Source of the DNA: an alpha proteobacterium BAL199
Lineage (GTDB): Bacteria; Pseudomonadota; Alphaproteobacteria; Thalassobaculales; Thalassobaculaceae
Direction: 5' to 3'
DNA: 64,000 nucleotides
NCBI GenBank assembly: GCA_000171835.1
Contig: ABHC01000006.1
Span: 62,001 to 126,000 of the forward strand
The notes below the pieces were generated by a model. That model ran no database searches, was not told where the DNA came from, and was given only the letters and a program-made list of their open reading frames with translations. Shown here one piece after another: positions 36,027 to 44,661 of the stretch. Positions within the stretch are counted from its first letter, which is position 1; each line of letters opens with the position of its first letter. The translations under genes and the position numbers were made by a program.

Positions 36027-37046
36027 TCAGCCCTCCGCCTTGGATGCGGTGACGGGAGCCGGTCGGGGCTGCACGCGGCGCATCAGGTCGTGCCACATGC
36101 CGGCCAGGCCGTCGGGCTTGAATATCACCAGCACGACGAACATCAGCCCGAACCACAGCAGCCAAGTCTCGGTGTAGGCGCCCAGAACGTCGCGGGCGAC
36201 GAAGTACAGGATGACCCCGAACACCGGGCCCCAGAAGCTGACGAATCCGCCGCCGATCAGCACCATCAGCACGATAATGCCGGACCACTGCAGGCTCATT
36301 ACGTTGATGTAGGCCCCTTCCTGCGCCATCGCGAACAGCGCGCCGGCGATCCCGGCGATTCCGCAGGACAAGGTGAACACCGACCATTTGTAGAGCCCGA
36401 CCGGATAGCCGACGAACGCCACGCGGGTCTCGTTCTGCTTGATCGCCCGCAGGACCCGGCCGTAGGGCGAGTTGGTCAGGCGCCACAGCAGCAGCACCAG
36501 CACCGCGTAAACCGCGAAGCACAGGTAGTAGAGCTGGGCGTTGCCGGCGAGCGGCAACTCGACCACCCCAAGGTCGACCGGCAGGCGCGCGATGTTCAGC
36601 AGCCCGTCCTCGCCGTGGGTCACGTCGGTCCACTTGCTGGCGATGAAGTAGTAGATCTGCCCGAAAGCGATCGTCATCAACGCGAAGTAGATGCCGCGGC
36701 GGTGCGATAGGAACAGGGCGGTCGCCGCCCCGAACAGGCCGGTCACCACAAAGGCGGCGATCAGGCAGAACCACAGGTTCGGCCACACCTCAAACTGCGC
36801 GAGGCCGAACGCGTAGGCACCGATTCCCAGGAATGCGCCATGCCCGAAGGACGGCAGGCCGGTGTAGCCGAGAAGCAGGTTGTAGCCGAGGGCGAAGATC
36901 ACCCAGATCAGCACCTCGACCCCGAGATACTGGTACAGGCCGATGCTCTCGATCCACAGCGGCAACGTGCCGAACACGACCAGCGACAGGGCGATCGGGC
37001 CGGTGATCCAGGCCGTGGTTTGCTTGGGCTCGTAGTCCATCGCCAT
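36027..37046 (-). CDS. Branched-chain amino acid/amide ABC transporter permease (LivM type)
   Basis: A 339-residue permease with about nine membrane helices; GYNLLLGYTGLPSFGHGAFLGIGAY is the LivM signature and NSPYGRVLRAIKQNE the cytoplasmic EAA-type loop. With LivH it would form the pore of a HAAT-family importer. It lies three bases downstream of livH and just before the broken livG, so the operon has lost its energising subunit, at least locally. Confidence 0.92.
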   Translation of the reverse strand: MAMDYEPKQTTAWITGPIALSLVVFGTLPLWIESIGLYQYLGVEVLIWVIFALGYNLLLGYTGLPSFGHGAFLGIGAYAFGLAQFEVWPNLWFCLIAAFVVTGLFGAATALFLSHRRGIYFALMTIAFGQIYYFIASKWTDVTHGEDGLLNIARLPVDLGVVELPLAGNAQLYYLCFAVYAVLVLLLWRLTNSPYGRVLRAIKQNETRVAFVGYPVGLYKWSVFTLSCGIAGIAGALFAMAQEGAYINVMSLQWSGIIVLMVLIGGGFVSFWGPVFGVILYFVARDVLGAYTETWLLWFGLMFVVLVIFKPDGLAGMWHDLMRRVQPRPAPVTASKAEG

Positions 37047-37049
37047 CGC

Positions 37050-37973
37050 TCAGGCCTCCAACACGCTGGATTTGCCGGCGAGACCGCGCGACCGGAAGGT
37101 CACGACCGCGAGCAGAAGCAGGTACATGGACAGCAGCGACCAGTCGGTCAGGAAGGCTGCGGTCAGGGCGACCACCAAGCCGACCATGATGCCGGCGCTG
37201 ACCGCCCCCCAGAAGCTGCCGACCCCGCCCAGGACGATGATCACGAAGGCGGGGATCACGGCATCGACGCCGACGACCGGCCGGATGCCCCAGATCGGTG
37301 CCATGATGACGCCGGCGATCCCGGCCAGCGCGGCGCCGAAGCCGAACACCAGAAGGCGCAGCCGGGTCAGGTTGTAGCCGAGCGCGCGAACCATCTCGCT
37401 GTCATGGGCGCCGGCCTTGATGACCGCGCCGTAGGGCGTCTTGTTGAGGAACAGCCAGAGCACGCCGATCATCCCGGCGGCGAACACAGCAGCGTAGATC
37501 CGGTAGGTCGAGTAGATCAGGTTGCCGGCGATGAACCCGCCGGAGATCTGCTGCGGCACCGGCAGATAGTACTCGCTCGACCCCCAGATCTCGCGGATCA
37601 ACTCCTCTAGCACCAGGGCGGCGCCGAAGGTTAGCAGCAGGCCGTACAGCGGATCGCTGCCGTAGGTGCGGCGCAGGCACAACTCCAGCCCCATCCCGAC
37701 CGCTCCGGCGACCAGCGGGCCGACTACCAGGGCGATCAGGTAACGCGGGATCGCCGGCAGGGCGTAGTAGGGCTCCATGAAGGCGTAGGGCAGGCCACCG
37801 TCGGGCGCCATCACCGCCAGCGCCACATAGGCGCCGATCGTGAACAGCGAACCGTGCGCAAGATTGATCACTTCCATCACACCGATGATCAGCATGAAGC
37901 CGAGCGCCAGAAGCGCGAACAACAGCCCCAGCGCCAAGCCGTTGATGAGGTGCGGAATCAGGTTGAGCAGCAT
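37050..37973 (-). CDS. Branched-chain amino acid/amide ABC transporter permease (LivH type)
   Basis: A 307-residue permease with about eight helices. The N-terminal LINGLALGLLFALLALGFMLIIGVMEVINLAHGSLF is the LivH hallmark (described here as the span of residues 10-45), and KTPYGAVIKAGAHDSEMVRALGYN is the loop that contacts the ATPase. Partner of the LivM-type permease in the same operon. A terminator-like hairpin separates it from the upstream substrate-binding protein gene. Confidence 0.92.
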   Translation of the reverse strand: MLLNLIPHLINGLALGLLFALLALGFMLIIGVMEVINLAHGSLFTIGAYVALAVMAPDGGLPYAFMEPYYALPAIPRYLIALVVGPLVAGAVGMGLELCLRRTYGSDPLYGLLLTFGAALVLEELIREIWGSSEYYLPVPQQISGGFIAGNLIYSTYRIYAAVFAAGMIGVLWLFLNKTPYGAVIKAGAHDSEMVRALGYNLTRLRLLVFGFGAALAGIAGVIMAPIWGIRPVVGVDAVIPAFVIIVLGGVGSFWGAVSAGIMVGLVVALTAAFLTDWSLLSMYLLLLAVVTFRSRGLAGKSSVLEA

Positions 37974-38029
37974 GGCGCGGACGGACCTCCCGACGACTCC
38001 AACGAGAGCCGTCCCTCAATGACGACGAA

Positions 38030-38069
38030 AAAGACGGGGACCCGCGCCCGTGGGCGAGCACAGGTCCCC
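38030..38069 (-). terminator. Terminator-like hairpin between binding-protein and permease genes
   Basis: On the minus strand GGGGACC ... GGTCCCC (stem bases at 38036-38042 and 38063-38069) with a nested GCCC/GGGC, followed by GTCTTTTTCG. It probably attenuates transcription so the binding protein is made in excess over the permeases. Confidence 0.6.
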
Positions 38070-38084
38070 GGGCAGGGACGAGGA

Positions 38085-39380
38085 TCAGCCCTGGTCGTAG
38101 TTCGGTGTGTCCGCGTAGGTTTCCAGCTTGCACTCCTTGCCGGCGTCGGCGCGGATCGAGTCCGGGTCGGAGCTGCTGAGGATCTGGAAGTAGTCGGTGT
38201 CGTCCTTGGGTTTCGGATTGCCCTGGGCCAGATAGATCGTCTGCTGCACGTGATGGGAGTCGGCGTCGATCACCGCATCGTGGTGCTGCATGCGGTCGGC
38301 CGCCTTCATGACCCGGCCTTCCAGCGCCTTGATGATCTTGATGTTGTCAGTAGAGCCGACCTCGGCGACCACCCGCAGCAGTTCCCGCATGGCGACATAG
38401 CCGTTGTAGGTCACGTTGCCCGGCACGTTGATCCGGGTCGTCGGGTACCGCTCCTGGTACCGCTTCACGAAGTCGGAAACGCCCGGCAGGTCGAGGTAGT
38501 GGTACCAGGTGGTGCCGAACACGCCGAACGCCGCGTCCGCGCCCAGGCCGTAGATGTCCGGCCAGTCCTGCTGGTTGTTGATCCAGGCCGGCTTGCCGTC
38601 CAGCTTCATGTCGCGGACCTGCTGGCGCATGACCTTGAAGTCGTCACCGCCGACCGCGGCCGCCACCACGTCCGGGTTGGCTTGCTGGATGCGTAGCAGC
38701 ACGCTCGACCAGTCGCGGGTCCCGACCGGGATCGGCACCTCGTCGACCACCTCGGCGCCATAGTTGAGGGCGACCTTCTTGGTGGCTTCGTTGGTGTTCT
38801 GGCCCCAGACGTAGTCGTTGTAGATCAGGAACCATTTCTTGCCGAAGGTCTGGATCGCGTTGCGCGCCGCGGCCTTGGAGAAGTTCTCGCCGTTACCGTC
38901 CCACACGAATTTCACCCGGTGGCAGTTCTTGCCGGCTTCGGTCGGGGAGCTGGAATTGGTGTTGAAGTAGATGCAGCCGTATTTCTGCGCCACTTGGCTG
39001 ATCGCGTTGGCGGCGCCGGACTGGATCGCGCCGACCAGGAAGTGCACGTTCTCGCGGGTGATCATCCGCTCGGCCACGCGGGTGCCGGTCTGCGGGTTAG
39101 TTTCGGTGTCCATCCAGACCGCATCGATACGTCGGCCGAGCACACCGCCGGCTTCGTTGAATTCGGCGATCGCCATCTCGGTACCGCGTCGCTCAGCTTG
39201 TCCAGAGTTGGCGAATTGCCCGCTGGCGTCGTGGGTCAGTCCGATACGGATCGGCTTGTCGGATGCGGCAGCGTGGACACGGGTATGCTTCCACGGGCCG
39301 AACAAGGTGGCGCCACCGGCGGTACCGGCCAGCAACGAGGTCTGCAGAAAACTGCGGCGTGTGAACGTGCTTTTGGACAT
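38085..39380 (-). CDS. ABC transporter substrate-binding protein, Tat-exported
   Basis: A 431-residue periplasmic-binding protein of the LivK/amide type. The N-terminus TRRSFLQTSLLAGTAGGATL is a twin-arginine signal, cleaved near VHA-AAS. The mature protein has the type I fold: IRIGLTHDASGQFANSGQAE, VLGRRIDAVWMDTETNPQTG, and FLVGAIQSGAANAISQVAQK. The substrate is not predictable; neighbours (cupin, HIBADH-like dehydrogenase, dienelactone hydrolase) suggest a carboxylic or aromatic compound. Confidence 0.9.
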   Translation of the reverse strand: MSKSTFTRRSFLQTSLLAGTAGGATLFGPWKHTRVHAAASDKPIRIGLTHDASGQFANSGQAERRGTEMAIAEFNEAGGVLGRRIDAVWMDTETNPQTGTRVAERMITRENVHFLVGAIQSGAANAISQVAQKYGCIYFNTNSSSPTEAGKNCHRVKFVWDGNGENFSKAAARNAIQTFGKKWFLIYNDYVWGQNTNEATKKVALNYGAEVVDEVPIPVGTRDWSSVLLRIQQANPDVVAAAVGGDDFKVMRQQVRDMKLDGKPAWINNQQDWPDIYGLGADAAFGVFGTTWYHYLDLPGVSDFVKRYQERYPTTRINVPGNVTYNGYVAMRELLRVVAEVGSTDNIKIIKALEGRVMKAADRMQHHDAVIDADSHHVQQTIYLAQGNPKPKDDTDYFQILSSSDPDSIRADAGKECKLETYADTPNYDQG

Positions 39381-39502
39381 AGCTTCCTCCCGTTCAGCGA
39401 GATCGGTCTCGCCGAGTTGTTGGCCGGGTCGGTGGCCTGAAGGCCGTGCCGGTCCGGCGGTCTCGCCCTTCGGGGCGGATCAGGTCCCGGTGTTGCCCGG
39501 GT

Positions 39503-39925
39503 TCAGGACTCCGCCGAGATGGTCTCGGCGTCGGCCGGTACCAGCAATTCCAAGGCGGTGTAGTCGTCGGAGTATTCGATCACCCGGTGGCGGATCTCCG
39601 GCTCCTGGTACATGCAGGAGCCTTCCTCCATCCGGATCTCGCCGACGCCTTCGAAATGGACCAACGCCCAGCCTTTCAGGACGTAGACCATCTGGAAGTC
39701 GAGCTGGTGGTAGTGCAGGTCGCCGGCGCCCTGGCACGGGCCGTTCGGACGGTGCACATGGGCGCGCAGCTTGCCGCCGGTTTTTTCGACCATGCCGAGG
39801 TCGCGGTAGTCGAAGAAGCCTCGGAAGCCGGGCTTCCAGTTCGCGTCGCGGGCGTGTTGGACGTGCAGGGTACCGCGGCCAAAGGCCTTGGGCTCGTAAC
39901 GGTCGGTATCGGGCGTGGTCGCCAT
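39503..39925 (-). CDS. Cupin-domain protein
   Basis: A 140-residue single-domain cupin: a first motif around DLHYHQLDFQMVYVLKGWALVHFEG and a second around EPEIRHRVIEYSDDYTALELL, each with a His likely to bind metal. Small cupins of this sort act as isomerases, dioxygenases or regulators; the specific role is unknown. It lies between the HIBADH-like gene and the substrate-binding protein in one operon. Confidence 0.82.
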   Translation of the reverse strand: MATTPDTDRYEPKAFGRGTLHVQHARDANWKPGFRGFFDYRDLGMVEKTGGKLRAHVHRPNGPCQGAGDLHYHQLDFQMVYVLKGWALVHFEGVGEIRMEEGSCMYQEPEIRHRVIEYSDDYTALELLVPADAETISAES

Positions 39926-39951
39926 GATCGCCTCGTGTCGGTTGGTCGGTA

Positions 39952-40872
39952 TCAGGAGCCGGTGTGCGCCACGGCCGCTCGGCCGTTCAGGCGGGCCTGT
40001 GCGGCGATCAGGTGACCGACCAGCGCTTCGCCGAAACCGAGATTGCGGGCCTCGACCAGCGCGCGCCGCACCGCATGGCCGAGGCCACCGGTCAGGGGCA
40101 CCGCGTCGGTCATCCGGGTGTAGTAGCCGAGGTCCTTGGCGGCGTTGGCGATGCCGAAGCGCATACCGTCGAGGTTGCCGTCCTTGGCGGACCCCGCCAC
40201 CATCTGGAAGATCCCGCTGTTGGCGCCGCCGGCAGAGATCACCTCGAACAGGCGGTCCAGCGGCACGCCGACCGCCGAGCAGGCCTCGAATGCCTCTGCG
40301 ATCAGCGAGGCCTGGCCCATCGCCAGGAAGTTGTTGACCAGCTTCAGCTTGTGGCCGGCGCCAATGGGTCCGACGTGGAAGATGTTCTCGCAGAACGCCT
40401 CCAGGACGGGTCGGATTGCAGCGAAGGTCTGCGGGTCGGCACCGACCATGGTGTTGAGGCGCCCTGCCTCGGCCTCGACCGGCGTACGGGCCAGCGGAGC
40501 GTCGACGAAGCGGCCGCCAGCGCCGATGATCGCGGCGGAAACCCTCTCGGTGGAACTAGGCTCGCTGGTTGAGCAGTCGATCAACGTGAGGCCGCTCCGA
40601 CCGGCTGACAGCAGGCCGTCGGTTCCCATCACGACGCTTTCGACCTGCGGCGAACCGGGAACGCACAGGATGACGACTTCCGACATCTCGGCGACGGCGC
40701 GTGGCGTGTCGACGACGGTGGCACCCTCCTTGGACAGGCGATCGGCGCCGGTGCGGTCGCGGTGTGCCGTCACGGTTAGCGGAAAACCCTTGCGCAGCAG
40801 GTTACTGCCCATGCCCTGGCCCATCATGCCAAGACCGATGAGCCCGACCTTTGGCTTTCGCGCATCCGTCAT
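39952..40872 (-). CDS. NAD(P)-dependent 3-hydroxyisobutyrate dehydrogenase-family oxidoreductase
   Basis: A 306-residue beta-hydroxyacid dehydrogenase: Rossmann motif KVGLIGLGMMGQGMGSNLL, substrate-binding DAPLARTPVEAEAGRLNTMVG and catalytic KLVNNFLAMGQASLIAEA with the conserved Lys. It oxidises a 3-hydroxy acid or reduces the semialdehyde. First gene of the operon that runs through cupin, binding protein, LivH, LivM; divergent from the RpiR regulator, which probably controls it. Confidence 0.9.
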   Translation of the reverse strand: MTDARKPKVGLIGLGMMGQGMGSNLLRKGFPLTVTAHRDRTGADRLSKEGATVVDTPRAVAEMSEVVILCVPGSPQVESVVMGTDGLLSAGRSGLTLIDCSTSEPSSTERVSAAIIGAGGRFVDAPLARTPVEAEAGRLNTMVGADPQTFAAIRPVLEAFCENIFHVGPIGAGHKLKLVNNFLAMGQASLIAEAFEACSAVGVPLDRLFEVISAGGANSGIFQMVAGSAKDGNLDGMRFGIANAAKDLGYYTRMTDAVPLTGGLGHAVRRALVEARNLGFGEALVGHLIAAQARLNGRAAVAHTGS

Positions 40873-40883
40873 CCGCAGGCTCC

Positions 40884-40959
40884 TTCAATTGAATGGAATA
40901 AAATTTCTGTTCTGATGAATTGAAAGAAAATTCACTTTACGTGTCAATACAGAAAATTC
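40884..40959. promoter_or_regulatory. Repeated GAA/TTC palindromes, candidate RpiR operators
   Basis: AT-rich divergent promoter region with TTCAATTGAA (40884-40893), GAATAAAATTTC (40896-40907), GAAAGAAAATTC (40922-40933) and GAAAATTC (40952-40959). RpiR regulators bind such GAAA-type inverted repeats. The assignment is based on position and pattern only. Confidence 0.5.
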
Positions 40960-41053
40960 AACATCATTGCCGTACTGGAATTTCCGTTCGATTCGAGTTG
41001 CATGGAGTGGGGCGGTCTCCTATACGCGCCCGGTCGCAACCGAGGAGTGGCTC

Positions 41054-41920
41054 ATGGCGTCAGACGCTGCAGCCGTACCGGCGTCGTTCGATAGCCTTCG
41101 CCATCAGGTGCAGGCCCGCTACGACGGGTTGAGCCCGCATCTGCAGCGGTTGGCCCGCCTGGCGCTTGAGGATCCGAACAGCTTCGCGCTGGAAACCGTG
41201 ACCCGGCTGGCCCAGGTGGCGGAGGTTCAGCCGTCGACGCTGATCCGGTTCGCCAAGGAGTTCGGCTATTCCGGGTTCTCCGACATGCAGAAGGTGTTCA
41301 AGCTGCGGCTGATCGAGGGTGCGCCCGCCTATCGTGAGCAGATCTACCAGCACCGCCAGCGCCTGGAAGCGACCGCCGAATCCGATCCGATGGCGATCCT
41401 GGAGGAGTTCACCGACGCCTCGATACTCTGCCTCGAACGCCTGAAGGACACGGTGTCGCCGGAATCGCTAGCCAAGGCGATCGAGATGATGGCCGCCGCC
41501 GAGCACATCTATGTCATCGGCCAACGCCGGGCGTTTCCGATCGCTGCCTACCTGGCCTACGGTCTGGCCCGGCTGGAGCACCGGACCCAGTTGCTGGATT
41601 TCGTGGGTGGGATGGTACCGCAGCAGGCAGCGACCCTGCGGCCGACTGACCTGCTGATCGCCGTGGCGTTCGCGGAATACACCCCGGCGGTCGTCGAGGT
41701 CGTGCGGGACGTCCACATCCGCAACATTCCGACCCTAACGATCACCGACGTGCCGACCAGCCCGCTGGCCCAGCACGGGACCGTCTATTTCTGCGTCGAT
41801 GATGCGGACATTCACCGGTTCCGGCCGATCTCCGGGTCGATGAGCCTTGCGCAATCACTGATCATCGGCCTCAGCTATTACAAGGATGCCCGCAAGGAGG
41901 GCCGCGCGCCTCGATCCTGA
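41054..41920 (+). CDS. MurR/RpiR family transcriptional regulator
   Basis: About 288 residues. The N-terminal HTH-6 domain spans about 1-80 (SPHLQRLARLALEDPNSFAL; LAQVAEVQPSTLIRFAKEFGY), the SIS sugar-isomerase-like ligand domain about 120-270 (HIYVIGQRRAFPIAAYLAYGL; DLLIAVAFAEYTPAVVEVVRD). ATG 41054 follows GAGGAG; the frame open to 40967 is not family-like. Divergent from the dehydrogenase operon, which it probably represses until an inducer binds the SIS domain. Confidence 0.9.
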   Translation: MASDAAAVPASFDSLRHQVQARYDGLSPHLQRLARLALEDPNSFALETVTRLAQVAEVQPSTLIRFAKEFGYSGFSDMQKVFKLRLIEGAPAYREQIYQHRQRLEATAESDPMAILEEFTDASILCLERLKDTVSPESLAKAIEMMAAAEHIYVIGQRRAFPIAAYLAYGLARLEHRTQLLDFVGGMVPQQAATLRPTDLLIAVAFAEYTPAVVEVVRDVHIRNIPTLTITDVPTSPLAQHGTVYFCVDDADIHRFRPISGSMSLAQSLIIGLSYYKDARKEGRAPRS

Positions 41921-41962
41921 CGGCGTGACTGGCCCGTCGGCTCACACAGGAAGGACGTCGCG

Positions 41963-42700
41963 ATGCTTGAAGACACCCTGGACATTCAGACCGGCGACGG
42001 CGCGATGGAGACCTTCGTCTACCGGCCGGACCGCGGCGGCCCGTTCCCGGCGGTGTTCTTCCTGATGGATGCCCCCGGAATCCGCGAAGAACTGCGCGAT
42101 ATGGCACGCCGTCTGGCGACGGTCGGATACCTCGTGCTGCTGCCGAACCTCTACTACCGCGCCGGTCGCGACACGCTGTATGGCGCCGACGTCTTGACGG
42201 CCGGGAGTCCCGATCACACCCGCATGCGGGCGGTGCGCACCAAGATGACGATCCCGCCGGTCATGGACGACGTGGCGGCCATGCTGGCCTTCGTCGACGC
42301 CCGCGACGATGTCCGGCCGGGACCGATCGGTTGCCACGGTTACTGCATGAGCGGCCCCTACGCTCTGGCAGCGGCGGCACGGTATCCGGACCGGGTAGCG
42401 GCTGCAGCGTCGTTCTATGGCACCTGGCTGGTCAGTGACGCGGTCGAGAGCCCACATCTGACCCTCGGTCAGGCCAAGGGCGAGTTGTACATCGCCTGCG
42501 CCGAGCACGACGATTTGGCACCGTTGCCGATGGTCGACGAGTTGCGCCGGCTGTTCGACGCTTCGGGAGCCCGCGGCGAGCTTGAGATCTACCCCAACGT
42601 CCACCACGGCTTTGGCTTCCCGCAGCGCCCGGTGTACGACAAGCTGGCCGCCGAGCGTCACTGGCAGCGGTTGCTGGCGCTGTATCGCCGCAACCTGTGA
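41963..42700 (+). CDS. Dienelactone hydrolase family protein
   Basis: A 245-residue alpha/beta hydrolase. The nucleophile elbow reads GCHGYCMSGPYALA with Cys as in dienelactone hydrolase, the acid is in ACAEHDDLAP, and the His in VHHGFGFP. Dienelactone hydrolases open lactone rings in the modified ortho-cleavage of aromatics; broader members act on other esters. It follows the regulator by 42 bp on the same strand and probably belongs to the same regulon. Confidence 0.88.
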   Translation: MLEDTLDIQTGDGAMETFVYRPDRGGPFPAVFFLMDAPGIREELRDMARRLATVGYLVLLPNLYYRAGRDTLYGADVLTAGSPDHTRMRAVRTKMTIPPVMDDVAAMLAFVDARDDVRPGPIGCHGYCMSGPYALAAAARYPDRVAAAASFYGTWLVSDAVESPHLTLGQAKGELYIACAEHDDLAPLPMVDELRRLFDASGARGELEIYPNVHHGFGFPQRPVYDKLAAERHWQRLLALYRRNL

Positions 42701-42910
42701 CACCCGGCCGTGGGGATAACTGATCGCGCCAAGCAGGCCATCAGCGCCGGGAGCGCGAACGACGGGCGTTAACCAATTCTCAATACGACACGGATACCGT
42801 CACCCAACGCGCTTATGCGAGCGATCGGACAGGATAGATATTTAGTATTTTATGCAATTTGAATCTGATATGCGGTTCGAACTGCCATCCGCGAGAAAAG
42901 GGTATGTCCG

Positions 42911-43363
42911 GTGAGCATGGTCAAGTGGATCGACATTACCTCGCCGACTTTGCGCAAGGTCCATCAGATCTGGTGTGAGATGCGGGGCGATGCGTTGATT
43001 CCGCATCTGAAATCGTACAATACGTTCCTGCCAGTCGCGCACAACGACGACACCATTTGCGCGATCTTTCCGGCCCAGAGCGGATCGCCGGCGTTCCGCA
43101 GCGTGGGTGTAAATCTGGTCTATTACTTTCCGGACGTCTCCGATGGCCTGCCGTTCGCGCAAATCAAATCGATCGTTGCACGCACCGCGCTGACCGTGCC
43201 GTTTCACGAGGTCTGCAACAACCGCCAACCGGATTGCCGCCGTGCCAAGGTCGGCGGAGGTCTGAACGGACGGAGCTATGAGCAGTTGCTCGTGCCGTTC
43301 GGCGACGACCGCTTGAGGGTGTGTCTAGTCCATGCGCTCTTCGAATTCTCGGCAGGGCAGTGA
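42911..43363 (+). CDS. Hypothetical PAS-like protein
   Basis: A 150-residue cytoplasmic protein. The N-terminal LRKVHQIWCEMRGDALIPHLKSY resembles the start of small PAS-domain proteins common in Rhodospirillales (W..lRGd..P.r), and the rest is alpha/beta with a conserved-looking HDDT/CAIFPAQ stretch; I am not certain of the family. GTG 42911 or ATG 42917 may start it. It precedes the GAF/PAS gene by 12 bp, so the pair may work in one sensory pathway. About 210 bp upstream of it are free of genes. Confidence 0.65.
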   Translation: MSMVKWIDITSPTLRKVHQIWCEMRGDALIPHLKSYNTFLPVAHNDDTICAIFPAQSGSPAFRSVGVNLVYYFPDVSDGLPFAQIKSIVARTALTVPFHEVCNNRQPDCRRAKVGGGLNGRSYEQLLVPFGDDRLRVCLVHALFEFSAGQ

Positions 43364-43375
43364 GAGGATCCGGCG

Positions 43376-44197
43376 ATGAAATGCCCTGAATTTCCGGTTG
43401 GCGAGCCCTTTCGGGTCCAGGCGCTGGAAGCGTTGTCGCTGCTCGACTCCGCTCCGGAGACCGACTTTGACAATCTGGTTGAGTTGGGCCGCAGCCTGTT
43501 TCGGGTTCCGATCTGCCTGATCTCGCTGGTGGACAAGGATCGCCAGTGGTTCAAGGCGCGGGCTGGCCTCGACGCCACCGAGACTCCACGCGACATCTCG
43601 TTCTGTGGGCACGCGATCCTGGAGCACGATGTCTTGGTCGTTTTGGACGCCACCAAGGACGAGCGGTTCCACGACAATCCGCTGGTGGTCGGTGGGCCGG
43701 AGATCCGGTTCTATGCCGGCGCCCCGATATCGTTACCGAACGGCTACAACATCGGCACGGTCTGCATCATTTCTCCCGAGGTACGGGAGACGTTTACCAA
43801 GGACGAGGCGCGGCAACTGGCCGGTTTGGCCGGCGTGGCGGTCAGCGCCATCAGCGTGCGCGCCCTGCGGCGCGAGATGGATCGGGAACGCAGCGAGAAG
43901 GAACGCCTGCAGCGAGCGTTGGAGAGCGTCGACCAACCCGTGGCGCTGCTCGGCCCGGACGGCAGCCTGCGCTACGTCAACGCGGCATTCTCGGCGATCT
44001 GCCTCGACTACCCGATGCCCGGTGCGCCGGTCTTCGACCTGACGTCACTGACGCCGGATAACCTCAATGACGGCCGGTTCGAGACCTCCGACAGCTACTC
44101 GACCGCTTTGACGTCCGGGACCGTTACGCAGAACGTGACACTGCACCGCGATGTTGACGGCTTCATTCTCGTCGGCTGGGGTAACCAGAACCGGTGA
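43376..44197 (+). CDS. GAF–PAS sensory protein without output domain
   Basis: A 273-residue protein. Residues about 10-170 are a GAF domain (LVELGRSLFRVPICLISLVDKDRQWFKAR described by span; FCGHAILEHDVLVVLDATKDERF). A short coiled coil (about 165-190) joins it to a PAS-like domain (LESVDQPVALLGPDGSLRYVNAAF). There is no kinase, cyclase or HTH output, so it probably senses a ligand and signals through a partner. Confidence 0.8.
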   Translation: MKCPEFPVGEPFRVQALEALSLLDSAPETDFDNLVELGRSLFRVPICLISLVDKDRQWFKARAGLDATETPRDISFCGHAILEHDVLVVLDATKDERFHDNPLVVGGPEIRFYAGAPISLPNGYNIGTVCIISPEVRETFTKDEARQLAGLAGVAVSAISVRALRREMDRERSEKERLQRALESVDQPVALLGPDGSLRYVNAAFSAICLDYPMPGAPVFDLTSLTPDNLNDGRFETSDSYSTALTSGTVTQNVTLHRDVDGFILVGWGNQNR

Positions 44198-44222
44198 TCG
44201 TAGTCGGGCTGCGACATACGCC

Positions 44223-44543
44223 TCAGTGCGGCGTGACCAGCTTGAGCCCGACAATGCCGACGATGATCAGCGTGATGCAGGCGAGCCGCAGCAGGTCGGC
44301 GGACTCCTGGAACAGCACCATGCCCAGCGCGGCGGTTCCAACGGTTCCGATGCCGGTCCAGACCGCGTAGGCGGTCCCGATCGGCAAGGTGCGGACTGCC
44401 AGCCCCAGAAGCACGACGCTGATGGTCATCGAGGCCGCCGTGGCAACGGTCGGCCACAACCGGGTGAAGCCCTCGGTGTATTTCAGGCCGATAGCCCAGC
44501 CGATCTCGAACACGCCGGCGACGACGAGGGTGAGCCACGCCAT
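44223..44543 (-). CDS. Small multidrug resistance protein, guanidinium exporter type (Gdx/SugE)
   Basis: A 106-residue SMR protein with four membrane helices. FEIGWAIGLKYTEGFTRLWPT contains the functional Glu (E13 region) and the Gdx-subtype signature that separates guanidinium exporters from EmrE-type drug pumps. ATG 44543 gives the normal length; the open frame to 44639 runs through the riboswitch. A mini-ykkC motif in the leader supports guanidinium as the substrate. Confidence 0.9.
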   Translation of the reverse strand: MAWLTLVVAGVFEIGWAIGLKYTEGFTRLWPTVATAASMTISVVLLGLAVRTLPIGTAYAVWTGIGTVGTAALGMVLFQESADLLRLACITLIIVGIVGLKLVTPH

Positions 44544-44562
44544 GATCCGTCTCCGCAATGGG

Positions 44563-44611
44563 GATGGGGTCGTCCCCATCGATCGAGCAGGAAAGCTGCC
44601 GGGTCGTCCCG
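44563..44611 (-). ncRNA. Guanidine-II (mini-ykkC) riboswitch
   Basis: On the minus strand two hairpins with identical ACGA tetraloops: CGGG-ACGA-CCCG (44600-44611) and GATGGGG-ACGA-CCCCATC (44563-44580), joined by 19 nt, just upstream of the ribosome site (GGAG) of the SMR gene. Paired ACGR-loop hairpins before a SugE/Gdx gene are diagnostic of this riboswitch class, which turns on translation when guanidinium is bound. Confidence 0.88.
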
Positions 44612-44661
44612 CGCCCGCCGGTATGTAGCACCGGAGCATCGGAACTCAAGCTCGCTGCCGA

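Noticed and set aside
42701..42910. A gene between the dienelactone hydrolase and the next ORF
   Set aside because: No frame with a plausible start or composition; treated as intergenic.
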